DNA of 7,737 bases from the NCBI GenBank assembly GCA_030433055.1, contig JAUILJ010000357.1, positions 1 to 7,737 of the forward strand, read 5' to 3'. A program made the translations under genes and the position numbers. A model generated the notes under the pieces. The model saw nothing but the letters and a program-made list of their open reading frames with translations. It ran no database searches and was not told where the DNA came from. This DNA comes from Polyangia bacterium. Lineage in GTDB: Bacteria; Myxococcota_A; Polyangia; Polyangiales; Polyangiaceae. Position 1 is the first letter of the stretch, and every line of letters starts with the position of its first letter. Below are positions 1 to 6,423 of this stretch, one piece after another.

Positions 1-1032
1 AACCTGGGCATCAACTGGCGGGACTGGTTCGTCAACAACGCGGCTCGCCTGCCTGAAGACGGCGTCGACCTGCTGTGGCTCCCGATGAGTCACATCTTTG
101 GCTACGGTGAGACGATCATCGGCAACCGCCTGGGCTTCCTCAGTTACCTCACGGATCCAAAGACGGTGCTCGATCTGATGCCACGGGTTCGCCCGAACGT
201 GTTCATGAGCGTGCCCGTCTACTGGGAGCGCTCGGCAGCAGCGGTGATTGACTTGCCCGATGAGGCAGCGCGGGCAAAGCGCCTGCTCGAGGTGACTGGC
301 GGGCGTCTGCGGTTCTGTCTGTCCGGTGGCGCGGGGCTCAAGCGTCAGGTGAAAGAGCAGTTTCTGGCAGCGGGGATCCTGATCATCGAGGGGTATGGAC
401 TCACCGAGTGCTCCCCCACGTTGACCCTGAACCGTCCCGATGACTTCGACTTCGCGAGCGTCGGCAAGCCGTTGCCCTCCGTCGAGCTCAAGCTGGCAGC
501 CGATGGGGAAATCCTGGCGCGCGGTCCGAGCATCTTCAGCGGCTATCACAAGGATCCCGACGCAACCGCCGAGGCCTTCGACGCGGAGGGCTGGTTCAAG
601 ACCGGGGATCTGGGCAGCTTCACCCAGGCGGGATTCCTGCAGATCATCGGTCGCAAGAAGGAGATCTTGGTCACCGCCGGAGGCAAGAACGTGGCCCCTG
701 GCAACATCGAGAAGTTGTTCGCCGACGATCCATCCATCGAACACGCCGTGGCCTACGGCGACGCGAAGAAGTACATCGTGCTTGGCGTGTGGCCCAATCA
801 AGGGGAGCTTGAGGCCCGCTGCAAGGCCAGCGGGCAGAGCCCCGAGGAGCTGATTCAGGCTCGGGTGGACGCGGCAAACCACGACCTCGCCCGCTTCGAG
901 CAGATCAAGCGCTTCAAGTTGATGCAGCCGGCCCTCAGCGTGGAGGACGGCATGCTCACCACCACCTTGAAGCTGCGCCGCAAGGCGGTCTACGAGCGTT
1001 TCCGGGAGGATTTTGAGGCTCTATATGTCTGA
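1..1032 (+). CDS. Long-chain acyl-CoA synthetase (AMP-forming), C-terminal part; 5' end outside window
   Basis: The reading frame is open from base 1, so the ATG at 85 is internal and 343 residues of the C-terminal part are present. It belongs to the ANL adenylate-forming superfamily, which activates a fatty acid with ATP to an acyl-AMP and transfers it to CoA in the cytoplasm or at the inner membrane. Visible core motifs are GYGLTE (391-408, adenine/acyl-AMP pocket), GWFKTGDLG (589-615, ribose-binding Asp) and GRKKEILVTAGGKN (649-690, hinge to the C-terminal domain). LTTTLKLRRK follows at 955-984, with the likely catalytic Lys at 970-972. The LPMSHIFGYGE start and the TTLKLRRK end resemble the FAA1/FadD15-type long-chain group rather than short-chain ligases, which is a family inference. 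The acyl chain preference is unknown. The PHA synthase gene follows 17 bp downstream, suggesting one transcript. Confidence 0.93.
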   Translation, partial: NLGINWRDWFVNNAARLPEDGVDLLWLPMSHIFGYGETIIGNRLGFLSYLTDPKTVLDLMPRVRPNVFMSVPVYWERSAAAVIDLPDEAARAKRLLEVTGGRLRFCLSGGAGLKRQVKEQFLAAGILIIEGYGLTECSPTLTLNRPDDFDFASVGKPLPSVELKLAADGEILARGPSIFSGYHKDPDATAEAFDAEGWFKTGDLGSFTQAGFLQIIGRKKEILVTAGGKNVAPGNIEKLFADDPSIEHAVAYGDAKKYIVLGVWPNQGELEARCKASGQSPEELIQARVDAANHDLARFEQIKRFKLMQPALSVEDGMLTTTLKLRRKAVYERFREDFEALYV

Positions 1033-1049
1033 GGTCTTCGAGGCGTGCA

Positions 1050-2156
1050 GTGACTGAGCCTGCCAACGATCGCGGGGAGGTCGGCCTGCAGCGCGCCGAG
1101 TGGGCTGAGCTGATCCAGCTCTTGCGCCGCCCGCGCAGCGTCGTGGGGCAAACGCCCGGCTCCGTCGTCCACCGCGAGAACAAGCTCCGGGTGTTGCGCT
1201 ATCGACCTCGCGCGAGCGGCATCGCGCACAGGACACCGATCGTCATCGTCCCCAGCCTGATCAACCGCAACTACGTGCTCGATCTGCTGCCGGGGAAGAG
1301 CTTCGTCGAGTACCTGGTGGAGCAAGGGCACGACGTCTACATGATGGACTGGGGGACCCCCAGCGCGGAGGACCGGTACCTCGACTTCGAGGTGTACTGT
1401 GACCGCTATATTTCCCGCGCCATCCGCCAGGCTCTCCGCTACTCCGGCAGCGACCGCGTGCACCTCCTGGGCTATTGCCTCGGGGGAACGCTCACGAGCA
1501 TCTATGCCGCGGCCTATCCAGAGCGCGTCGCGACCCTGACCGCCCTGGCTGCCCCGATCGATTTCCATGACGGGGGGCTGCTCTCCGCCTGGACGCTGAC
1601 CAGGTCCTTCGACTTGCCGGGGTTGGTCAAGGCCTTCGCCAACGTTCCCTGGCCGTTGATGCAGGCTTCCTTTCACATGCTCCGCCCCACCCTGGCGATC
1701 AGCAAGCTGATCACGCTGGTGGATCGACGCGCGGATGCGGAGTTTCTGCGAGGCTTCCTCGCTACCGAAATCTGGGGCAACGACAACGTGTCGTTCCCCG
1801 GCGCGTGCTACCAGCGCTACATCCAGGATCTGTACCGGGACAACCGGCTGGTACGGGGTGAGTTCGTGCTGGGTGGCCGCCCGGCGCGGCTCGAGGCGAT
1901 CCAGTGTCCGACGTTGGTCGTCACTTTCCGCGACGATCACATCGTACCCTGGCGTGGCGCGGCGCGCCTGCACGAGCTGATCAGCAGCCGCGACAAGGAG
2001 CTCCTGCAGCTCCCAGGAGGCCACGTCGGGGCTGTCGTCTCGCGCCGTGCTCGGGATGGCCTTTGGCGCCGGATGCGCGACTTCTGGGCACAGCGTGAGG
2101 CCGACTCAGTCAGCGCGCCGCCGGAGCAGCATCAGCGCCATGAGGAAGCCAACTAG
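1050..2156 (+). CDS. phaC: Polyhydroxyalkanoate synthase, PhaC type (class III size)
   Basis: This 368-residue alpha/beta-hydrolase-fold protein should polymerise (R)-3-hydroxyacyl-CoA into PHA in the cytoplasm. The lipase-like box GYCLGG has Cys143 as nucleophile. The other triad members are Asp296 in FRDDHIVP and His325 in LPGGHVG. Further PhaC signatures are VPSLINRNYVLDL, the YMMDWGTP strand, and the stretch running from FPGACYQ to LVRGEFVLGG. It lacks the N-terminal helical domain of the ~60 kDa class I/II enzymes and matches the ~40 kDa class III subunit. Class III needs PhaE, and no PhaE is present here. The start is GTG, chosen for the GAGG at 1040-1043 and the short gap after the ligase. 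The last 16 residues form a polar tail (Gln/His/Glu-rich) beyond the usual family end and overlap the convergent esterase gene. A PhaC-like hydrolase without polymerase activity remains possible. Confidence 0.88.
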   Translation: MTEPANDRGEVGLQRAEWAELIQLLRRPRSVVGQTPGSVVHRENKLRVLRYRPRASGIAHRTPIVIVPSLINRNYVLDLLPGKSFVEYLVEQGHDVYMMDWGTPSAEDRYLDFEVYCDRYISRAIRQALRYSGSDRVHLLGYCLGGTLTSIYAAAYPERVATLTALAAPIDFHDGGLLSAWTLTRSFDLPGLVKAFANVPWPLMQASFHMLRPTLAISKLITLVDRRADAEFLRGFLATEIWGNDNVSFPGACYQRYIQDLYRDNRLVRGEFVLGGRPARLEAIQCPTLVVTFRDDHIVPWRGAARLHELISSRDKELLQLPGGHVGAVVSRRARDGLWRRMRDFWAQREADSVSAPPEQHQRHEEAN

Positions 2157-3443
2157 GCTCCGGCTGCCCGGAGCATTACCGCGAGGTAACCTGGAACCCG
2201 GTAGGGCGCAGTCGCAGCTTTGACCTGGGTCGTTCGGTCCGGGGCTGCACGCGCCGCCCGTGGAGACGGATTGGCAGTGGCTCGTGCCACCGCCGCCGGT
2301 GCTCGGGTTGCCACCCTGCGTTCCTAACCCCCCGCTCCCGCCGCTGCTTTGAACCCCGCCTTGGCCGTTACCGCCGGAGCTGGTCGTGCCGCCGGTGCCG
2401 GTGCCTCCGCTCGACCCCGCTTCGAGGCCCCAGAAGCTCGCCATGGAGCTCGCGGCGCAAACGTCGAAGTCGACGGCCCAGGTGCCCGTTGCGCCACAGC
2501 CGTGGTCCGGATCGACGAAGCTGCCGTGGGGAGCGTTGGCGACGCGCACGGTCTCGACCAAGACATTGCCTTGAGAGTCGGCGTAGCCAGCGCGCGTTGC
2601 GGCGCCGGTTTGCGTCGAGACGTCGGGTGTGGTGTCGATGCCGTGGACGTCGGTCCACTGCTCCATCAGCTCCCGCTGGTTATTGGGGTTGACGACGAGG
2701 TCGGAGCTGCCTGCCCAGATGGTTACGCGCGGAAATGGACCCGGGAAGCCCTGCACAGCTCCCCGTACCAGATCCCCCTGTTCTTTCGGCGTCTTGTCGA
2801 TGCCGGGCGAGAGGCAGCTCGGCACCTGCGCCAGCTGAGTCGAGCAGGCGTAGGGGACGCCAGCGATGATGCCTCCCCCGGCGAATACGTCAGGCCAGGT
2901 GGCCAGCATCAGCGCCGTTTGCGCGCCGCCGGCGGAGAGCCCCATGATGTACACGCGGGAGGTGTCGATCGAGTAGTCGGCCTCCATGCGTTGCACCATT
3001 TCCACGATGGATTGATTCTCCCCCTTGCCGCGCTCGAGGTTCGAGGTGTCCCCGAGCTCCCCGTACCAGTTGAAGCAGCGCGCCCCGTTGTTGGCGACGC
3101 GTTGCGCTGGATAGACGACGTAGAAGCCCAGTGCGTCGGCCAGCGGTTCCCAGCCGACCTGACGATAGTCTGCTGCCGTCTGCGAGCATCCATGCAGCGC
3201 CAGTACCAGAGGGGCGGGGCCGGGCGGCACTGGGCTCGGCACGTAGCGGTACATGTCGAGCGCGCCGGGGTTCGTGCCGAAGCTGCCGACGGGCTCGAAC
3301 GTTCCAGCCCCCTCGAAGGCTTGGTGGGTGGTGCCTTCGGAGCCGGGATCGGGGGTGAGGGGACCACCGCAGCTCACCAGCGCCAATGTCAGCGCGCCGG
3401 TGAGCAGCGTTGCCGCGCGGTTACTTCGAGGTGCGTTCAGCAT
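2106..3443 (-). CDS. PHB depolymerase-family esterase, lipoprotein with MYXO-CTERM-like tail (paralogue 2)
   Basis: This 445-residue exported serine esterase belongs to the Esterase_PHB/LpqC-like family, whose members cleave PHB or other esters such as feruloyl and acetyl groups on polysaccharide. A lipoprotein signal ends in ALVSC (Cys25). The catalytic domain spans about residues 50-340. It has the oxyanion-side HGCSQTA (84-90), the nucleophile box GLSAGG (Ser170), the probable acid Asp248 and His306 in APHGSF. Six Cys (86, 123, 200, 210, 316, 329) are conserved in the upstream paralogue and may form disulphides. A Gly/Ser/Thr linker follows (about 343-387), then a Cys pair (CDC, 410-412), the hydrophobic SLVGFLMALMLL and RRR, resembling MYXO-CTERM. 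The ATG at 3443 was chosen because it gives a clean signal peptide; the frame is open further upstream to 3677, but that stretch encodes the neighbour's tail in another frame. The true substrate is unproven. Confidence 0.87.
   Translation of the reverse strand: MLNAPRSNRAATLLTGALTLALVSCGGPLTPDPGSEGTTHQAFEGAGTFEPVGSFGTNPGALDMYRYVPSPVPPGPAPLVLALHGCSQTAADYRQVGWEPLADALGFYVVYPAQRVANNGARCFNWYGELGDTSNLERGKGENQSIVEMVQRMEADYSIDTSRVYIMGLSAGGAQTALMLATWPDVFAGGGIIAGVPYACSTQLAQVPSCLSPGIDKTPKEQGDLVRGAVQGFPGPFPRVTIWAGSSDLVVNPNNQRELMEQWTDVHGIDTTPDVSTQTGAATRAGYADSQGNVLVETVRVANAPHGSFVDPDHGCGATGTWAVDFDVCAASSMASFWGLEAGSSGGTGTGGTTSSGGNGQGGVQSSGGSGGLGTQGGNPSTGGGGTSHCQSVSTGGACSPGPNDPGQSCDCALPGSRLPRGNAPGSRSLVGFLMALMLLRRRAD
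2157..2189. terminator. Two tandem hairpins directly after the phaC stop codon
   Basis: A perfect 7-bp stem, GCTCCGG/CCGGAGC with loop CTGC (2157-2174), begins at the base after the TAG of phaC. A second stem, TTACC/GGTAA, closes a GCGA loop of the GNRA type (2176-2189). No T-tract follows on the + strand, so this is not a standard intrinsic terminator. It could slow polymerase, help Rho-dependent ending or protect the phaC mRNA 3' end. The bases also lie within the coding region of the opposing esterase gene (linker just before its membrane segment), so chance formation in GC-rich coding DNA is possible. Confidence 0.35.
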
Positions 3444-3694
3444 GGGGCGCGTTGACCTTGCGCCTCCGCCTGAACCACAGACCCAAAGCCAGCCCGAGGA
3501 TAGCAAGAGAACCGCCGCGGGACCCATGATTGCCGACGATCGAGGCTTCGCACGCTCCCGATGCGTCGGTGTTCGGCGGGTTGCCCTGGCTGCCTCCGCT
3601 CGAACCATTGCTCCCGCCTTGCCCAGCGCCTGGGCTGCCGCCCACAGCCGAGCTCCCGCTGCAGTCACACGGTCCAAGCCCGATCCCGCTTGGG
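3421..3694 (-). pseudogene. Displaced C-terminal segment (Cys motif, linker, anchor) of the upstream esterase
   Basis: In the +1 frame relative to the 3665-4996 gene, the minus strand continues as CKPSGIGLGPCDCS, then a Gly/Ser-rich linker, a Cys, the hydrophobic stretch SLAILGLALGLWF and RRRRK, ending at TAA (3421-3423). This completes the Cys-rich CxPGQQ...GVQxC...GPCDC motif begun in the upstream frame. It also supplies the same tail architecture as the paralogue. Removing one C from the CCC run (3692-3694 on the + strand as GGG) restores a single 524-residue frame from 4996 to 3421. The segment has no good start of its own. Either the gene is mutated, the base is a sequencing error or, less likely, ribosomes shift frame here. 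Confidence 0.8.
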
Positions 3695-4996
3695 CTTACA
3701 CAACTGGACGCCGGTCAAGCCGCCTCCGCAGGCGCACGCGAGCTGCTGCCCGGGGATGCACGCCATGCCACCGCCGCTGGCCGACGAGCCTCCGCTGGCT
3801 GAAGAGCCTCCGCTGGCTGAAGAGCCGCCGCTGGCTGAAGAGCCGCCGCTGGCTGAAGAGCCGCCGCTGGCCGACGAACCGCCGTTGGCTGAAGAGCCGC
3901 CGCTGGCCGACGAACCGCCGCTACCGCCGTTCCCCGGGGTACCGGTGATCCCCCAGAACTCAGCCATCCGGCGCGCTGCACAGATATCCTGGTCGAGCAT
4001 GTACGTGCTGGTCGAACCGCATCCGCTTTGTGGGTCGACGAACGTGCCGTGCCCCGCACCCGGGATCTCGTACAGCTCAATCTGCGAGGTTCCACTGCTG
4101 TCCTTGAACACCTTGTGATTGGCGCCGTCGACCACGTCTTCCTGATCTGCGGTGGTGTCGATGCCCATCACGTTGCTCCACTGCTCGAGCAACTCGTTGG
4201 CGTTCATCGGCTTGACCAGAGTGTCTGCAGTGCCCTGCCAAATGCTGAGGCGCGGGTAGGGGCCGCTGTAGCCTGGGAAGGCCTGACGAACGAGGTCTCC
4301 GTGAGTCATCGGTGCCTTGTCGATTCCTGGGGAGAGACAGCTGGAGACCTGGAACGTGCTGGTCGTGCAGTGATACGGGATCCCCGCGATGATGCCTGCG
4401 CCCGCGAATACGTCGGGCCAGGTTGCCATCATCACCGAGGTTTGCGCCCCGCCGCCGGAGTGCCCCATGACGAACACCCGGCCGCTGTCGACGTCGAAGT
4501 CGGCCTCCATCTTGAGCACCATCTCCACGATGGATTCGTTCTCACCTTTGCCCCGCTCGAGGTTGTCCGTTACCCCGTACTCCCCAGCCCAGTTGAAGCA
4601 CTTCAGCGCGTTGTTCGCGGTCTGCTGCTCCGGATAGATGACGTAGAAGCCGTGCTGATCCGCGACCTCCTCGAAGCCAGCGGTGCGGTACGTCGCTGCG
4701 TCTTGAGAGCAAGCGTGCATCGCTACCACGAGCGGCGCGCCGGGGCCTGGGGCTGGGCTCGGCACATAGCGATACATCTTCAGCCCTCCAGGGTTGGAGC
4801 CGAAGCCGGTCACCTCCTGATAGCTACCCTGCCCCAGGTTCTCGCGCGTTTGCCCGAGCTGTTCACCCGCGCCGTCGCCCCCAGTCCAGGTTTCGTCCGC
4901 CGCCCCACAGCCGCCCAGCAATGCCAGCGCCACGACGGCGCTTGCTGGGCGCAACCAACCACGCGCATGCGCGCCAGGAATCCAACCCCGATGCAT
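3665..4996 (-). CDS. PHB depolymerase-family lipoprotein esterase (paralogue 1), C-terminus lost by frameshift
   Basis: As read, this is a 443-residue secreted serine esterase of the same family as the next gene; well over half of the catalytic-domain residues look identical by eye. The lipobox is LLGGC (Cys30). The catalytic domain covers about residues 60-350, with Ser180 in GHSGGG, probable acid Asp258 (GTADTL) and His316 (GAGHGTF). Cys 96, 133, 210, 220, 326 and 339 match the paralogue. The usual HGCSQ is HACSQ here (94-98), a change next to the oxyanion region. A linker of GGSSAS repeats follows, then the Cys-rich CIPGQQLACAC. The frame then runs into an aberrant end (KPKRDRAWTV), and the expected tail is in another frame down to 3421. 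The ATG at 4996 is preferred over the GTG at 5011 because GGGGAGG sits 6 bp before it. The gene lies just upstream of its paralogue, consistent with tandem duplication. Confidence 0.85.
   Translation of the reverse strand: MHRGWIPGAHARGWLRPASAVVALALLGGCGAADETWTGGDGAGEQLGQTRENLGQGSYQEVTGFGSNPGGLKMYRYVPSPAPGPGAPLVVAMHACSQDAATYRTAGFEEVADQHGFYVIYPEQQTANNALKCFNWAGEYGVTDNLERGKGENESIVEMVLKMEADFDVDSGRVFVMGHSGGGAQTSVMMATWPDVFAGAGIIAGIPYHCTTSTFQVSSCLSPGIDKAPMTHGDLVRQAFPGYSGPYPRLSIWQGTADTLVKPMNANELLEQWSNVMGIDTTADQEDVVDGANHKVFKDSSGTSQIELYEIPGAGHGTFVDPQSGCGSTSTYMLDQDICAARRMAEFWGITGTPGNGGSGGSSASGGSSANGGSSASGGSSASGGSSASGGSSASGGSSASGGSSASGGGMACIPGQQLACACGGGLTGVQLCKPKRDRAWTV
3774..3917 (-). repeat. 18-bp tandem repeat, 8 copies, encoding GGSSAS linker
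   Basis: Eight head-to-tail 18-bp units of the form CCGCTGGCTGAAGAGCCG (+ strand) lie inside the upstream esterase gene. Units 3-5 are identical; units 1, 6 and 8 carry a GCCGAC variant. On the coding strand they give a flexible Gly/Ser/Ala linker between the catalytic domain and the Cys-rich tail. The unit length keeps the frame, so copy number could change by slippage without breaking the protein. Confidence 0.93.
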
Positions 4997-5002
4997 GTCG
5001 AT

Positions 5003-5009
5003 CCTCCCC
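5003..5009 (-). promoter_or_regulatory. Shine-Dalgarno sequence fixing the start of esterase paralogue 1
   Basis: The coding strand reads GGGGAGG, then six bases, then ATG at 4996-4994. This strong anti-16S match with good spacing supports the ATG over the GTG at 5011, which overlaps the start of this site. Confidence 0.7.
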
Positions 5010-5035
5010 ACTGACCGCCACGCCGACCAATCGGT

Positions 5036-5178
5036 TGCTGCGGTGCAATGTCCAGCTGAAAGCGCCCAACCTCGCTGAATACCGCGGAGAGACTATATCT
5101 CTTGGGTCTCGAAACCAAGAAGAAATGTTGCAGTGCCGCAAAAGAGCCGAGCCCCACCAGCTCGAGTTGTTGCGGTGC
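5036..5178 (-). repeat. Three 11-bp direct repeats GCACYGCARCA in the intergenic gap
   Basis: On the minus strand GCACCGCAACA (5178-5168), GCACTGCAACA (5136-5126) and GCACCGCAGCA (5046-5036) occur in the same direction within the only non-coding gap of the window. The first and third copies extend to GCACCGCARCAAC. They flank the candidate promoter and could be binding sites for a regulator. Each copy is short and the region is GC-rich, so coincidence is possible. Confidence 0.3.
5092..5120 (-). promoter_or_regulatory. Candidate promoter for the esterase pair
   Basis: The gap 4997-5187 (191 bp) holds no gene. On the minus strand TATAGT (5097-5092) matches the -10 consensus at five of six bases and lies about 95 bases before the ATG at 4996. 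The -35 side is poor: TTGGTT (5118-5113) with a 15-bp spacer. TCTTGG/CCAAGA (5100-5105 and 5115-5120) forms a 6-bp inverted repeat around the spacer that could be an operator or a weak hairpin. The AT-rich patch stands out in GC-rich DNA. Confidence 0.22.
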
Positions 5179-5187
5179 AGGAAGCGC

Positions 5188-6423
5188 TCACTCGGCGCCC
5201 CCGCTGGGCTCCACCGGGAGCTCCTCGTCGGGCTCCTCTGGGCTTGCGGGTTCGAGGGGCTCCTCCGCCTCGCTTGGGGCGACTTCGGGCGGCTGGGCTG
5301 CGGGCCTCGACGCCGGCGCTGAGCGCTCCCCAGGCGGCTGTGGCTCTGGCTGAGCGGCCTTGTGTTTACCCGCAGGGAAATGCTTGTCGAGGAACCCCAG
5401 CGCGACCCGATTGAACTCCTGGTGGCAATCTAGCTGGAGGGAGTGGCCGCAGCCCGAGAGGGTGACCAGCCTGGAGCCCGCGATGTTCGCGTGCCCGTAC
5501 TCCATCACGTCCGCGGTGTTGCCGCCGTGCAGGTAGGGATTGGGGATCAGGCGATCCCGATCGCCGTGAACGATCAGCGTGGGTACCGTGATCTGATGCA
5601 GGTTCGCCCGCACGAACTCGTTGTCGAGCAGCCCATGGACGCTCTTCACGTTCGCGTAGGCATAGGCCTTGAACTGAGAGTTTTTCACGGCGCGGACGCG
5701 CTCTTCGATCAGCCACTCGAAGTCGGAGGTCCAACGGTAGAAGTTGCCGTAGCGAATGCTGCCCCAGATCGCCTCCTCGTCGGCGGCGAGGATCAGCTTG
5801 CTGCTGAAGACGTTCTTGAACCACTGTTTCTCCTTCGGAGAAAATGCCTCGAAGCCCGCGGGGCTGACCAGGATCAACCCAGACAAATCCCCGGGGAATT
5901 CAATGGAGTAGCTCATCGCGGTCTGCCCGCCCATCGAGTGTCCCATCAGAATGGGGCGTTCGAGGCCCTTGGCGCGAACGAGCTCGTGCACGACCTCGGC
6001 CATGGCTTCCATCGTGTAGGGGAAGGTCGCGGGCTTGTCGCTCTTGCCATAGCCCAGCATGTCCAGGGCGATGACGTGGTAGCCGGCGCTCGCGACCTCA
6101 TCCACCTGGTAGCGCCAGAACTTCAAGTACGAGCCCAAGCCGTGAATCATCACGACCGTTGGCGCTGCGCCAGGGTTGACTTCGACGTAGGTGATTTCCG
6201 GGGTGATCGGCAGCGCGTACTTCTTCGCGGTCTGCGGCAGCGCCAGGCGGCTCTCCGGCCAGGTGTTACCCTGGGGAGACGAATACTCCACGTTCGCGTA
6301 CTCGAGCGCCGGCTTGTTCGCGTAGCTCGATACGCAGCCGGTGCCGAGCGCCGCCAGGCCGAGCAGGGCGGTCGCGCGCCTGGCGGCGCGGCTCAGGTTC
6401 CAGAGGAGCTGTTGCTGTGCCAT
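5188..6423 (-). CDS. Lipoprotein alpha/beta hydrolase (esterase/lipase-like) with acidic Pro-rich tail
   Basis: This 411-residue exported alpha/beta-fold hydrolase has a signal ending in ALGTGC (Cys30), which suggests a lipoprotein although Gly at -3 is not ideal. The fold is complete: HGLGSY (94-99, oxyanion), DMLGYGKSDKP (121-131), the nucleophile elbow GHSMGG (Ser163), a cap region of about 190-270, the acid Asp290 in HGDRDRLIP and His327 in GCGHS. The general pattern resembles lipase/esterase members of the AB_hydrolase_1 group; substrate is not predictable. Residues about 352-411 form a disordered Pro/Glu/Ala-rich acidic tail not needed for the fold. The start at 6423 was chosen because its ATG overlaps the stop of the barrel gene as TGATG, implying translational coupling; a longer frame to 6462 would run into that gene and spoil the signal peptide. 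The stop lies 191 bp before the esterase pair. Confidence 0.88.
   Translation of the reverse strand: MAQQQLLWNLSRAARRATALLGLAALGTGCVSSYANKPALEYANVEYSSPQGNTWPESRLALPQTAKKYALPITPEITYVEVNPGAAPTVVMIHGLGSYLKFWRYQVDEVASAGYHVIALDMLGYGKSDKPATFPYTMEAMAEVVHELVRAKGLERPILMGHSMGGQTAMSYSIEFPGDLSGLILVSPAGFEAFSPKEKQWFKNVFSSKLILAADEEAIWGSIRYGNFYRWTSDFEWLIEERVRAVKNSQFKAYAYANVKSVHGLLDNEFVRANLHQITVPTLIVHGDRDRLIPNPYLHGGNTADVMEYGHANIAGSRLVTLSGCGHSLQLDCHQEFNRVALGFLDKHFPAGKHKAAQPEPQPPGERSAPASRPAAQPPEVAPSEAEEPLEPASPEEPDEELPVEPSGGAE

Noticed and set aside
990..2024. Long open frame of 344 codons on the minus strand across phaC
   Set aside because: Its protein has no recognisable domain and it lies antisense to a gene with clear PhaC motifs and triad; long antisense frames are common in GC-rich DNA.
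2349..3455. Open frame of 368 codons on the plus strand over esterase paralogue 2
   Set aside because: Antisense to a well-supported esterase; the product is Arg/Ala/Val-rich without motifs.
3444..3677. Upstream extension of esterase paralogue 2 by 78 residues
   Set aside because: It would bury the lipoprotein signal, and the same DNA encodes the neighbour's linker and anchor in another frame.
3774..3917. Possible CRISPR-like array
   Set aside because: The 18-bp units are contiguous with no spacers and fit a coding linker.
3561..4118. Plus-strand frame with PPLAEE/PPLADE repeats resembling a repeat protein
   Set aside because: The periodicity is only the antisense reading of the 18-bp repeat that encodes the GGSSAS linker.
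4028..5014. Open frame of 328 codons on the plus strand over esterase paralogue 1
   Set aside because: Same reasoning: antisense shadow of a gene with signal peptide and catalytic motifs.
5100..5120. Intrinsic terminator of the lipoprotein hydrolase gene
   Set aside because: The stem is only 6 bp with a 9-base loop and no T-tract on the minus strand; listed only as part of a possible promoter/operator.
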